From Erythrobacter rubeus (lineage in GTDB: Bacteria; Pseudomonadota; Alphaproteobacteria; Sphingomonadales; Sphingomonadaceae): a stretch of DNA of 64,000 bases. The notes under the pieces were generated by a model. The model was not told the origin of the DNA, searched no databases, and saw nothing but the letters and a program-made list of their open reading frames with translations. Location: NCBI RefSeq assembly GCF_014705715.1, contig NZ_JACXLC010000001.1, positions 1,346,457 to 1,410,456 on the forward strand. Direction: 5' to 3'. Of this stretch, positions 24,008-33,385 are shown piece by piece; the first letter of the stretch is position 1, and each line of letters begins with the position of its first letter. A program made the translations under genes and the position numbers.

Positions 24008-24799
24008 TCAAGCCGCCCGCTGCTCCGATAGGGCAAGGTCTTCTGCCGTCTGCCCTTCGCTTTCGAGAATGCGCAGACATGCGCGATAGACACTTGGCTT
24101 TCCGATGCGCAGCCGTTCGCGCGCTGCATCGATGTCCTCACGCATCAGCGCCTCGATATCCTGATGCGCAATCTTGGCAGCTGCCTTGGCCAGACGCTGG
24201 CCCTCGCGCACGGATGAGAACAGCGGGGCTGCGCTGCGCGTCACCTTCTTGATCTGGCGCGCCCCTGCATAGGCGATGAAGAGCACGCCGGCGTTCTTGT
24301 TCTGGGAATAGGAGAAGCCAAGCAGACTGGCCTCGCCCAGCGCATCTCGGCCGTAGCCGGTCAGGACGTGGAAGAGATCGTGCGTGTCCCGCAGGCGGTC
24401 GAAGTACCACTGTGTCAGGTCGTTCGGGAGATTTCCAGGCGGCGCCCATTTGTGGCTTTCCGCGACCAGTCCGGCGGCACTAAGGCCTTCGCGTTTCATG
24501 AAGCGGATGTAGTTTTGTGCGACGCTGTTTTCGGGAAGGTCCGACCAGCGCGCATGGTCATCGAGCATCGCGGGAATATCGACCTCGCCGCGCAAAAAGC
24601 GCCTGCCTTCATCGGACTGGATGAAATCAGCTGCCTGCTTATGGCTGCGCTTGCCCTTGGTCGCCTCGATAATGTGGAACACCTGCTCGGTGTCCTCCTT
24701 GTCTTCCACAAGCTTGCTGAAGTGGTGCAGCACTTTGCGCGGCTGGAAGCCTGAAATGGTTCGCTCGGGTGCAACGATTGGCAGATCGATCAAGGCCAT
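24008..24799 (-). CDS. Coq4 family protein, paralogue 1
   Basis: A 263-aa protein related to eukaryotic COQ4, which acts in ubiquinone synthesis (recently assigned to ring C1 decarboxylation/hydroxylation in the COQ complex). The diagnostic metal-binding motif HDxxH-x11-E is present as RDTHDLFHVLTGYGRDALGE near residues 137-156. It is a paralogue of 25598-26431; the two share the order of segments (KLVEDKEDTEQVFHI, VAQNYIRFMKREGLSAAGLVAE and the metal motif). An operator-like sequence lies upstream at 24818-24843. Confidence 0.86.
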   Translation of the reverse strand: MALIDLPIVAPERTISGFQPRKVLHHFSKLVEDKEDTEQVFHIIEATKGKRSHKQAADFIQSDEGRRFLRGEVDIPAMLDDHARWSDLPENSVAQNYIRFMKREGLSAAGLVAESHKWAPPGNLPNDLTQWYFDRLRDTHDLFHVLTGYGRDALGEASLLGFSYSQNKNAGVLFIAYAGARQIKKVTRSAAPLFSSVREGQRLAKAAAKIAHQDIEALMREDIDAARERLRIGKPSVYRACLRILESEGQTAEDLALSEQRAA

Positions 24800-24817
24800 G
24801 ATGCCCTCCTCATGAAC

Positions 24818-24843
24818 TTACTTACAGCGATGTCAGTTAACAG
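24818..24843. promoter_or_regulatory. Operator-like palindrome upstream of coq4 paralogue 1
   Basis: The sequence TTACTTACA-N3-ATGT-N3-TTAACAG forms an imperfect palindrome (TTACTTACA against TGTCAGTTA). It lies between the divergent coq4 gene and the nitroreductase gene. Nearly the same sequence occurs in front of the second coq4 gene at 26478-26502. Its shape (TTAC..ACA..TGT..GTAA) is typical of TetR/AcrR-type operators. Confidence 0.6.
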
Positions 24844-24884
24844 TCCACTTCACAATTGTGCCAAGACGATCAATAGGGGGCGTT

Positions 24885-25571
24885 ATGCGCAGTCACGATA
24901 CCGTTCCGTATTCCCTGGACACCCTGCCCGATGACGAGGCGATATCGCGTGCGCGAAGCCTCCGCGATCGGTTGAAGGCACGCCGGACATGCCGGTATTT
25001 CAGCGATGAACCGGTCCCGCGCGAAGTGATCGAGGCAGCAATCGAGGCGGCAGGATCGGCTCCGAATGGTGCCAACCATCAGCCGTGGCATTTCGCGGTC
25101 GTGTCTTCGCCGGAGAAAAAGCGTGCGATCCGAGAGGCCGCAGAGGCGGAGGAGCGCCGCTTCTATGGCGCCGATGGCGATGACCCGAAAGCGAGCGAGG
25201 AATGGCTTGGCGCGCTAAAGGATCTTGGCACCGACGAGGACAAGCCTTTCCTCGAAACCGCGCCCTATCTGGTTGTCGTGTTCGCCCAGCGAAAGGGCGG
25301 CATCGACGAAGATGGCACGACGCAGAATTACTACGTCAACGAAAGCGTCGGGATCGCCTGCGGAATGCTCATTGCGACTTTGCATGAGGCGGGGTTGGCG
25401 ACGCTGACCCACACGCCCTCCCCGATGGGGTTCCTGCGAGAGGCTTGCGAAAGACCCGAGTGGGAGAAACCCCTGATGATCGTGGTCGTCGGCCGCCCGA
25501 CCAAGGATGCAACCGTGCCTGCGCACGCGCTAAAGAAAAAGCCGCTGAGCCAGATTGCAAGCTGGCTCTAG
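24885..25571 (+). CDS. Nitroreductase family protein, iodotyrosine deiodinase-like
   Basis: An FMN-dependent oxidoreductase of 228 aa. The FMN phosphate motif RRTCRYFSDEPVP lies near residues 31-43, followed by AAGSAPNGANHQPWHFAVV. An active-site lid region (EERRFYG..) is present, and the second FMN segment is NYYVNESVGIACGMLIATLHEAGL. The overall pattern matches the iodotyrosine deiodinase/BluB side of the superfamily, but the substrate is not determined. AGGGGG six bases before ATG 24885 decides the start over GTG 24858. It is flanked by two coq4 paralogues and shares a control region with the first. Confidence 0.82.
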   Translation: MRSHDTVPYSLDTLPDDEAISRARSLRDRLKARRTCRYFSDEPVPREVIEAAIEAAGSAPNGANHQPWHFAVVSSPEKKRAIREAAEAEERRFYGADGDDPKASEEWLGALKDLGTDEDKPFLETAPYLVVVFAQRKGGIDEDGTTQNYYVNESVGIACGMLIATLHEAGLATLTHTPSPMGFLREACERPEWEKPLMIVVVGRPTKDATVPAHALKKKPLSQIASWL

Positions 25572-25597
25572 CGGCTTTTGAGCTCCCATGAGCGGAA

Positions 25598-26431
25598 CTA
25601 GGCTGAGGCGAGCTCTTCGCTCTGCGTGTTTTCGCTGCCGAGCAGGTTGTACGGGTCAATGCCCTCAGCCTGCCAGATTTTGTGGCACTCACGATACTTG
25701 GTCGGTTGTGGGATATTCAGCGCCTGACGCACATCTTCGATCTGCAATTTCAGAAGCTCGCGGATCGGTTGCTCGATCAGGCGCGCCGCGCCCTTGCCGG
25801 TTTGCTTGGCCTGCATCACTGCACCCATTACGGGAGCCTTGCTGCCCTTGACCTGCATCTTGATATTGGCAGCACCTGCAAAGCCGATGAGCAAGTGCCC
25901 CTGCGTCGGAGACTGGCCGTGGGTGAAGAGCAAGACGCATTGTTCGCCCAGCGCATCGCGGCCATAGCCCGTGAGTACGTGGAAAAGGTCATGCGTATCG
26001 CGCGAGCGATCGGCGAACCACTGCACGAGGTCGTCGTATTTCGGACGGCCAAGTTTGTCTGCTTCGGCCACGAGGCCGGCCGCCGAAAGGCCTTCGCTCT
26101 CCATGAAATCGCAATAGGCATGCGCAAGGCTGCCCTTGGGTGTCTTACGAAGCTCTGCATGGTCGTCGAGGATCTCGGGCAGGCTCGGTTCGGTCCGGCG
26201 CAGATGCTCGCCGCGTTCCGACAAGGTGAGGTCACGGACGCGCGGCATGAAATTGCTCGACGGGAGCGATTCGTAGATCTTGAAGACCAGGCTAGTGTCT
26301 TCCTTGTCCTTCATAAGCAGGCGGAAATTCTTGATCGCGCGCGGAAGGGAATAGCGCGGCTCTGGGCGTTCGGGATGACGCAGAACCGTTCCATCTTCTG
26401 AGAATTGGGCGGTGTAATCGGGGGCGGACAT
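25598..26431 (-). CDS. Coq4 family protein, paralogue 2
   Basis: A second Coq4-like protein, 277 aa, with the same HDxxH-x11-E metal motif (RDTHDLFHVLTGYGRDALGE, near residues 143-162) and the paired segment CDFMESEGLSAAGLVAEADKLG. It differs from paralogue 1 at both termini and has more Lys/Gln in the C-terminal third. It is convergent with the nitroreductase gene. One of the two copies may serve ubiquinone synthesis and the other a condition-specific role; the sequence alone does not tell which. Confidence 0.86.
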   Translation of the reverse strand: MSAPDYTAQFSEDGTVLRHPERPEPRYSLPRAIKNFRLLMKDKEDTSLVFKIYESLPSSNFMPRVRDLTLSERGEHLRRTEPSLPEILDDHAELRKTPKGSLAHAYCDFMESEGLSAAGLVAEADKLGRPKYDDLVQWFADRSRDTHDLFHVLTGYGRDALGEQCVLLFTHGQSPTQGHLLIGFAGAANIKMQVKGSKAPVMGAVMQAKQTGKGAARLIEQPIRELLKLQIEDVRQALNIPQPTKYRECHKIWQAEGIDPYNLLGSENTQSEELASA

Positions 26432-26477
26432 TTTGGGTTGGCCTCTTTGATGCGTGTGCAGGACTGTATGACAGTCC

Positions 26478-26502
26478 TTACTTACATCAATGTTAATAAC
26501 AG
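26478..26502. promoter_or_regulatory. Operator-like palindrome upstream of coq4 paralogue 2
   Basis: TTACTTACA-N3-ATGT-N2-TAACAG, matching the element at 24818-24843 in spacing and in nearly every conserved base. A further perfect inverted repeat, GGACTGT-ATG-ACAGTCC (26461-26477), abuts it. The pair suggests a common TetR-type repressor; no tetR gene is in the window. Confidence 0.6.
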
Positions 26503-26545
26503 ATTTCAGTTCCCGATCAAAACGCTTTTTTTGAATTCCATCGCC

Positions 26546-27430
26546 TCAGCCTCTTACCCAGTCCTTGTTCGGAATGCCGAGCAGCGAAAGAATGGCGGTA
26601 AGATCGCCACGATCAATCCGACCATTCGCCGCATCGCGCGCCTTCGGTTTGGCGCGATATGCGAACCCGTATGTCGCCGCATCGATCATGGGAATGTCAT
26701 TGGCACCGTCACCAGTGGCCAGGCTGAGAGCGCCCTGCCCCAACTCACCGACTTCCTCTGAAAGCACGGCCTTCTTCGTTGCTGAATCAGTAATTTCGCC
26801 CACGAGCCGTCCGGTCAGCTGTCCGTCAGCGACATCCAGGCGATTGCCGACAATGCGGTGAAAGCCAAGGCTTTCGCCGACGGGATCGGCAAAATGATGG
26901 AATCCACCGGTTACCAGAACGCACCGCGCACCCAGTGCCGCGAGCGTGGCCGTGAGCGTCCGCGCCCCAGCGTTGGCGCCAATCCGCTCGTCGAGGCATT
27001 GGCGGATCGCACTCTCGTCAAGCCCGGCAAGCAGAGCGACCCGTTCACGCAAGGCTGCTTCGAAGTCGAGTTCGCCCTGCATCGCGCGCTCTGTAATTGC
27101 GGCTATCTCTGGCTTGAGCCCAGCATAATCGGCAAGCTCATCGATGCATTCCTGACCGATCATGGTCGAATCCATGTCGGAGATGAAAAGGTGCGGGACG
27201 GCAATTTCTCCGTCGCTGACCAACGCGTCTGTGGGCGCGAAGAACTTGTCTATGCCAGCGAGCGCCCGTTCGGTATCGCCGTCAGCAAAGCTCAGCTGGA
27301 GCACATCGCCGCAGAAATCGAGCATCACGGCCGAAGCAAGCGGCATTCCGTCTTTTGCGAAAGCATCGGCGGCGGCATCAAGCCGTGTTTCAAGATCGGC
27401 CGTGTCTGCTATCAGGCGGGCAATGAGCAC
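26546..27430 (-). CDS. serB: Phosphoserine phosphatase
   Basis: SerB dephosphorylates phosphoserine, the last step of serine synthesis, which feeds glyA elsewhere in the window. The 294-aa HAD enzyme has the nucleophile motif ISDMDSTMIGQECIDELA (DxDST) near residues 105-122, VTGGFHHFADP near 190, and GDGANDIPMIDAA (Mg-binding DGxND) near 240. The start codon is GTG and overlaps the start of miaA head to head by 8 bp. Confidence 0.94.
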   Translation of the reverse strand: MLIARLIADTADLETRLDAAADAFAKDGMPLASAVMLDFCGDVLQLSFADGDTERALAGIDKFFAPTDALVSDGEIAVPHLFISDMDSTMIGQECIDELADYAGLKPEIAAITERAMQGELDFEAALRERVALLAGLDESAIRQCLDERIGANAGARTLTATLAALGARCVLVTGGFHHFADPVGESLGFHRIVGNRLDVADGQLTGRLVGEITDSATKKAVLSEEVGELGQGALSLATGDGANDIPMIDAATYGFAYRAKPKARDAANGRIDRGDLTAILSLLGIPNKDWVRG

Positions 27431-28379
27431 AAAGAAAACTCCGAAATCGTCGTCTCAGGATCGGCTCGCGCTCATCGCAGGGCCAACCGCCACCGGCAAG
27501 AGCGCAATTGCTCTCGAGCTTGCGGAAGCACGCGCGAAGGTGAAACTCGACACCTGGATCATCAATGCCGACAGCATGCAGGTCTATAAGGATATCCCGA
27601 TCCTCTCGGCCGCGCCGAGCGAGAAGGAACAGAAGGTATGTCCGCATCGCCTTTACGGCGAGTGGGATGGCGCAGACAGCTGCTCAGCCACCGATTGGGC
27701 GCGGCGCGCGAAGCAGGCGATCGCCGATGCACATAAGGCGGGCGCTCTGCCCGTGCTGGTCGGTGGCACGGGAATGTATATGAAAGTCCTCCTGGAGGGG
27801 ATTGCGCCGATCCCTGCGATCGATCCTGAAATCCGGGAGGTCACCCGCTCGCTCGACACGCAAAGCGCCTATGCCGCGCTCATGATCGAAGATCCGCAGC
27901 GTGCGAGTGAGCTCGAACCGGGTGACAGTCAGAGGATTGCGCGCGCACTGGAGGTGAAGCGGTCGACGGGCGTTACCCTGGGCGATTGGCAACTCGCGAA
28001 AACTGGCGGGATCGGCGATCATATCGACCTGCATGCCGCAGTGATCCTGCCCGAGCGTCAATGGGTCTACGATCGCTGCGACCAGCGTTTCGAGGCAATG
28101 CTCAAAGATGGCGCGGTTGCCGAGGTCGAAGCATTGCTGAAACGCGGTCTCTCGCCTGATCTTCCTGTCATGAGGGCCATCGGCGTACCGGAAATCGCTG
28201 CGTTTCTGGCGGAAGAAATCAATCGCGAAGAGCTGATTTCGCGCGGCGCGCAAGCCACGCGGAATTATGCCAAGCGACAATTTACGTGGTTCAGGCGTCA
28301 AACACCGCCCGAATGGACCAAGATTGAATCTGAAAATATCGATATAAAGAGTTTTTTCGCATCATTATTACGTGAATAA
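27423..28379 (+). CDS. miaA: tRNA dimethylallyltransferase
   Basis: MiaA adds a dimethylallyl group to A37 of tRNAs reading UNN codons. The 318-aa product has the P-loop LIAGPTATGKSAIALELA (residues about 17-34), IINADSMQVYKDIPI, GGTGMYMKVLLEG, and the C-terminal YAKRQFTWFRRQ. The gene begins inside the first codons of divergent serB, so its promoter must lie within serB. The only in-frame start near the conserved P-loop is ATG 27423. Confidence 0.94.
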   Translation: MSTKKTPKSSSQDRLALIAGPTATGKSAIALELAEARAKVKLDTWIINADSMQVYKDIPILSAAPSEKEQKVCPHRLYGEWDGADSCSATDWARRAKQAIADAHKAGALPVLVGGTGMYMKVLLEGIAPIPAIDPEIREVTRSLDTQSAYAALMIEDPQRASELEPGDSQRIARALEVKRSTGVTLGDWQLAKTGGIGDHIDLHAAVILPERQWVYDRCDQRFEAMLKDGAVAEVEALLKRGLSPDLPVMRAIGVPEIAAFLAEEINREELISRGAQATRNYAKRQFTWFRRQTPPEWTKIESENIDIKSFFASLLRE

Positions 28380-28421
28380 GCGTTGACACGTTAGAATATA
28401 ATGAATAGCGGTGCACATTCT

Positions 28422-28460
28422 GGCCCGACGCATCCCCCCTGCGCCGGGCCTCATCTTTTG
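28422..28460 (+). promoter_or_regulatory. Hairpin in the miaA-ilvB gap (terminator or attenuator)
   Basis: A strong stem pairs GGCCCG-A-CGC with GCG-C-CGGGCC (28422-28450), followed by TCATCTTTTGG. It may end miaA transcription or attenuate ilvB. A 17-codon GTG frame (28411-28464) overlapping it has five Ile/Leu codons but no convincing ribosome-binding site. Confidence 0.4.
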
Positions 28461-28526
28461 GTAAAACACTGGCGAACATTCGAACAAACCCAGTTCCGCG
28501 GTGACAGTAAAGTGAGAGAATTATCC

Positions 28527-30299
28527 GTGTCAGAGCAGCCAAAACCGGAAAAACAGACCGGCGCCGCCATCCTGACTCAATGCCTTGTCGAACAGGGCGT
28601 CGAATTCGTGTTCGGCTACCCCGGCGGTGCGGTGCTTCCCATCTACGACGAGCTTTTCGGCCATGAAGGCTTGCGTCATATTCTCGTCCGTCACGAAGCA
28701 GGCGCAGCCCATGCCGCGGAAGGATACGCTCGCGCGACCGGAAAACCGGGCGTCGTGCTCGTTACATCAGGTCCAGGCGCGACCAACGCGGTCACCGGCA
28801 TTGCCGATGCGTTCATGGACTCGATCCCGATGGTGGTGATCACCGGGCAGGTGCCCACCGCCCTGATCGGAACCGACGCATTCCAGGAAGCCGACACGGT
28901 CGGCATCACGCGTCATTGCACCAAGCATAATTACCTTGTGAAAGATCCGGCGGACCTCGCCGCGACGATCGAAGAGGCGTTCCGCATCGCATCGACTGGC
29001 CGCCCGGGTCCTGTCGTCGTCGACATCCCGAAAGATGTGCAGATCGCGGTCCCTTCGATGAGCCGCGCGTCGAAACTGACTGCATCGCACCGCTACGCGC
29101 CGCAAATGGCCGCCTCGCCCGAACAGATCATCGAAGCGATCGAAATGATCGAACAGGCGGAACGCCCTGTGCTCTACACTGGCGGGGGCGTGATCAATTC
29201 CGGCCCCGAGGCGTCCGAACTGCTGCGCAGATTTCAGGATATCACCGGCGCGCCGGTAACCTCGACGCTGATGGGTCTCGGCTGTTTCCCGAACACGCAT
29301 CCGGACTGGCTTGGAATGCTAGGGATGCACGGCACATTCGAAGCAAACATGGCAATGAACCGCTGCGACGTGATGGTTTGCATCGGCGCACGTTTCGATG
29401 ACCGTGTCACCGGCAGGCTCGATGCGTTTTCGCCGGACAGCAAAAAGATCCACATCGATATCGATCGATCCTCGATCAACAAGAATGTGCCCGTCGATCT
29501 CGGCATCGTTGGCGATTGCGCCACCGTTCTCGGTCAGATGATCGAAGCCTGGGGCGACAGGCGTGCTCAGGACCTCGGGGAATGGAAAGCGCGGATTGCC
29601 GGTTGGCGCGCGCGCGAATGTCTCGCCTATCCTGACAAGTCGAAGAAGAACCCGCAGGCGATCATGCCGCAAAAGGCTGTGGAGCGGCTCTATGCCCTCA
29701 CGCATGAGCGCTCTCCGATCATCACGACCGAAGTCGGCCAGCACCAGATGTGGGCGGCGCAATATTTCGGCTTCGACAAGCCGAACAAATGGCTCACCAG
29801 CGGCGGGCTCGGCACGATGGGTTACGGCATGCCTGCAGCGATCGGCGCGCAGCTTGGCCACCCCGATGCGCTTGTCATCGATATTGCGGGCGAAGCCTCG
29901 ATCCAGATGAACATCCAGGAGCTCGGCACGGCGAGCCAGTACCGCCTCCCGATCAAGGTGTTCATCCTCAATAACGAATATATGGGCATGGTCCGCCAAT
30001 GGCAGGAGCTTACCTATGAAAGCCGATATTCGAATTCCTATTCGGACAGCCTGCCCGATTTCGTCGCCTTGGCTGAAGCATATGGCTGGAAAGGCATCCG
30101 TATTCAGGGGAATGACGAGCTTGATGCCGGCATCGAGGCGATGCTTGCCCATGACGGCCCGGTGATCGTCGATTGCTGCGTTGCGCAGGACGCCAATTGC
30201 CTGCCGATGATCCCCTCCGGCGCAGCGCACACCGAAATGCTCCTCTATGGCGATCAGGTCGAGGGAACGATGGATGACGAAGCGAAGGCGTTGGTTTGA
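28527..30299 (+). CDS. ilvB: Acetolactate synthase large (catalytic) subunit
   Basis: This ThDP-dependent enzyme makes 2-acetolactate or 2-aceto-2-hydroxybutyrate, the first common step of valine, leucine and isoleucine synthesis. From GTG 28527 it is 590 aa. It has VEFVFGYPGGAVLPIYDEL, the ThDP-activating Glu in VRHEAGAAHAAEGYARA, the FAD region, and the ThDP/Mg motif GDA-like VIDIAGEASIQMNIQELGTA with NNEYMGMVRQWQEL. The GTG is preceded by a purine-rich GTGAGAGAA; GTG 28512 is an alternative. The stop overlaps the next ATG (TGATG). Confidence 0.95.
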   Translation: MSEQPKPEKQTGAAILTQCLVEQGVEFVFGYPGGAVLPIYDELFGHEGLRHILVRHEAGAAHAAEGYARATGKPGVVLVTSGPGATNAVTGIADAFMDSIPMVVITGQVPTALIGTDAFQEADTVGITRHCTKHNYLVKDPADLAATIEEAFRIASTGRPGPVVVDIPKDVQIAVPSMSRASKLTASHRYAPQMAASPEQIIEAIEMIEQAERPVLYTGGGVINSGPEASELLRRFQDITGAPVTSTLMGLGCFPNTHPDWLGMLGMHGTFEANMAMNRCDVMVCIGARFDDRVTGRLDAFSPDSKKIHIDIDRSSINKNVPVDLGIVGDCATVLGQMIEAWGDRRAQDLGEWKARIAGWRARECLAYPDKSKKNPQAIMPQKAVERLYALTHERSPIITTEVGQHQMWAAQYFGFDKPNKWLTSGGLGTMGYGMPAAIGAQLGHPDALVIDIAGEASIQMNIQELGTASQYRLPIKVFILNNEYMGMVRQWQELTYESRYSNSYSDSLPDFVALAEAYGWKGIRIQGNDELDAGIEAMLAHDGPVIVDCCVAQDANCLPMIPSGAAHTEMLLYGDQVEGTMDDEAKALV

Positions 30300-30597
30300 T
30301 GGGAGGTCGAGTTCCTTTGCCCCTCGCGCTGGCAGACCGCGCGGTTAGACGTCGGTTCTTCACAAAGGACGATGCCGAGGCGGTGCTCGATTGGTGCGAA
30401 GCCAGCGGCCACAAGTTCTTGGGCATGGACGTTGCTGAACAGCTCCCAGATGGGAATTGGATGCTGCTGATCGATCCGATATTGGACTTATCTTACCAAA
30501 CGGACAATTTTGAAGCGGTAAGACGTGGCCGCCAGTTTCTGACTGAATTCGCGACGAGCAATCGAATTTTCGAGCCGGTTTGGGAAGGCCGCAACAC

Positions 30598-30601
<4 letters not shown>
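30299..30601 (+). CDS. Unknown 100-aa protein wedged between ilvB and ilvN
   Basis: A 100-aa soluble protein with no motif I recognise. Its start shares a base with the ilvB stop (TGATG) and its stop overlaps the ilvN start (ATGA), so translation of all three genes is coupled. Composition is ordinary, with aromatic and acidic residues (DGNWMLLIDPILDLSY) and no signal peptide or membrane helix. The two acetolactate synthase subunits are normally adjacent, so an accessory or regulatory role is possible, but this is inference only. Confidence 0.7.
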
Positions 30602-32147
<1,546 letters not shown>

Positions 32148-32166
32148 TCCCACTTATGCGGGTGGA

Positions 32167-32766
32167 ATGTCGATCACCCGTAACAACACTTTGATCCTGC
32201 TCGCCTGTGCGGTTGTCTGGGCGCTGATCGTTGTGCGGGCCGCCAATCGCGAGCCCGCATACGAACCGCGCGAGGTGACGGCGGCGCGTGCGGACGTGCA
32301 GACCTATGCCCGTCAACAATTGAACGATCTCCAACGGCGATCCTTCAGTGAGGGACGCGAATTCTGCGGCGTAATCGTAGAAGACGAGCGCGGCGAGCTG
32401 TCCACCATGTCCGTAAGCGAGGGGGACATTGCCAGCTGCCAGTATAACTTTCGCGGTCGATTGGGAGTGACCCCGGTCGCCAGCTTCCACACGCACGGCG
32501 GTGCGAGTCTGAAATACGATGACGAGGCTCCCTCGCTGCAGGATCTGCAAAGCGATATCGCGAGCCGCATGGACGGCTATCTCGCAACTCCAGGCGGCAG
32601 ATTCTGGAGAATCGATTGGCAGTCGCAAACTGCAAACCTGATCTGCGGCGAAGGCTGCCTGAAGATGGACCCGAGTTACGAGCCCTGCCCCGCTCACGCG
32701 CCAGCGGAGCAATACGATTTGAAACGGCTTCAGGCGCGGTATCGCAGCACGCCAGCGTATTGCTGA
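32167..32766 (+). CDS. Membrane-anchored DUF4329-like (JAB-like) protein
   Basis: A 199-aa protein with one N-terminal membrane helix (NTLILLACAVVWALIVVRAA) and a periplasmic domain. The domain has EFCGVIVEDERGEL, ASFHTHGG, and SLQDLQSD, the arrangement of a JAMM-like metal site (Glu, HxH, S-x-x-D), although the gap between HTH and SLQD is longer than in canonical JAMM peptidases. I associate this with DUF4329. Cys pairs (ICGEGC) follow. It starts 19 bp after ilvC and is followed by a hairpin (32788-32816). Confidence 0.65.
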   Translation: MSITRNNTLILLACAVVWALIVVRAANREPAYEPREVTAARADVQTYARQQLNDLQRRSFSEGREFCGVIVEDERGELSTMSVSEGDIASCQYNFRGRLGVTPVASFHTHGGASLKYDDEAPSLQDLQSDIASRMDGYLATPGGRFWRIDWQSQTANLICGEGCLKMDPSYEPCPAHAPAEQYDLKRLQARYRSTPAYC

Positions 32767-32787
32767 ACATGCGCGCAAATGGCGAAC

Positions 32788-32816
32788 GGCCCGCAAAAGC
32801 TTTCGCTCTGCGGGCC
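32788..32816 (+). terminator. Hairpin after the DUF4329-like gene
   Basis: GGCCCGCA pairs perfectly with TGCGGGCC around a 13-base loop, followed by GCGATTTCCT. The T-tract is weak, so termination strength is uncertain. Confidence 0.5.
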
Positions 32817-32862
32817 GCGATTTCCTCCTAATAGGATGGACCGATAAATGGTCCGGCTTAGT

Positions 32863-32914
32863 CTAAAAAGGTGTGACCGGAACACCTAGGAGGAAGTATA
32901 TCCCGGCCACACCT
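32863..32914 (-). terminator. Intrinsic terminator of the Cys-pentad gene
   Basis: On the minus strand AGGTGTGGCCGG pairs with CCGGTCACACCT (one mismatch) and is followed by TTTTTAGAC. It begins 15 bp after the stop codon of the cysteine-rich gene. Confidence 0.75.
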
Positions 32915-32928
32915 CAAGTGGCGCACCG

Positions 32929-33258
32929 TCAGGCTTTCGGTGCGCAAGCTCCAGCTTCGCAAGCACTCGCCGAGCAAGCACCGGCTGCACATGCGCCCGC
33001 TGCGCAGGCATCAGCTGCACAACCGGCAGCCGAGCAATCGGCCGCTGCGCAGCAGGCAGCAGCACAGCATGCCGAGGCGCAGGCAGATGCGGCACAGCAG
33101 CCAGCGGCGCAGCACGCCGATGCGCAAGCTGCACCGGCACAAGCCGAAGCAGCGCAGCACGCGCTTTGTGCACCAGCGGCACTAGGAACTGCGGTGGATG
33201 CAACAGCGAGGCCGCCGGCAACCATAAGCATCTTGGTCAGGTTCATTGGCTTAGACAT
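32929..33258 (-). CDS. Secreted cysteine-pentad repeat protein, novel
   Basis: A 109-aa protein with a Sec signal peptide (residues 1-31, ending AAGAQ). The rest is almost only Ala, Cys, Ser and Gly. Cysteine occupies every fifth position without exception from residue 35 to 105 (15 positions), and five further Cys precede these at 34, 49, 54, 64 and 69, giving 20 Cys in 78 residues. Typical units are AASAC, ASACC and AAGAC. I know no family of this form; canonical pentapeptide repeats (A-D/N-L-x-x) differ. It has a ribosome-binding site (AAAGGAAA), its own terminator, and follows a YHS-domain gene. Metal binding or a disulfide or thiol-rich fibre are guesses. Confidence 0.8.
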   Translation of the reverse strand: MSKPMNLTKMLMVAGGLAVASTAVPSAAGAQSACCAASACAGAACASACCAAGCCAASACASACCAAACCAAADCSAAGCAADACAAGACAAGACSASACEAGACAPKA

Positions 33259-33316
33259 TGGAATTTCCTTTCAGGCGTTCAGATATCGTTGTGAAATGCG
33301 AGTCTGATCGAAGGTA

Positions 33317-33364
33317 TTGAGCGCCCCAGCTTTTGAGGGGGTCAGGGAGGGCCGGGGCGCTCAA
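33317..33364. terminator. Perfect 11-bp hairpin between YHS gene and Cys-pentad gene
   Basis: TTGAGCGCCCC (33317-33327) and GGGGCGCTCAA (33354-33364) are perfectly complementary. It lies downstream of the minus-strand YHS gene and upstream of the Cys-pentad gene. No T-tract follows on either strand, so it may be a processing or partial termination structure. Confidence 0.5.
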
Positions 33365-33385
33365 ACTCGAAAAGACTTCAGAGGG

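Noticed and set aside
28383..28402. TTGACA and TATAAT upstream of ilvB as a promoter
   Set aside because: The hexamers are separated by only 8 bp, far from the 16-18 bp needed for sigma-70.
32873..33307. Plus-strand Ala/Gln/Pro-rich frame of 144 codons
   Set aside because: It is the antisense of the Cys-pentad gene; it has no signal peptide or ribosome-binding site, and its low complexity is imposed by the repeat on the other strand.
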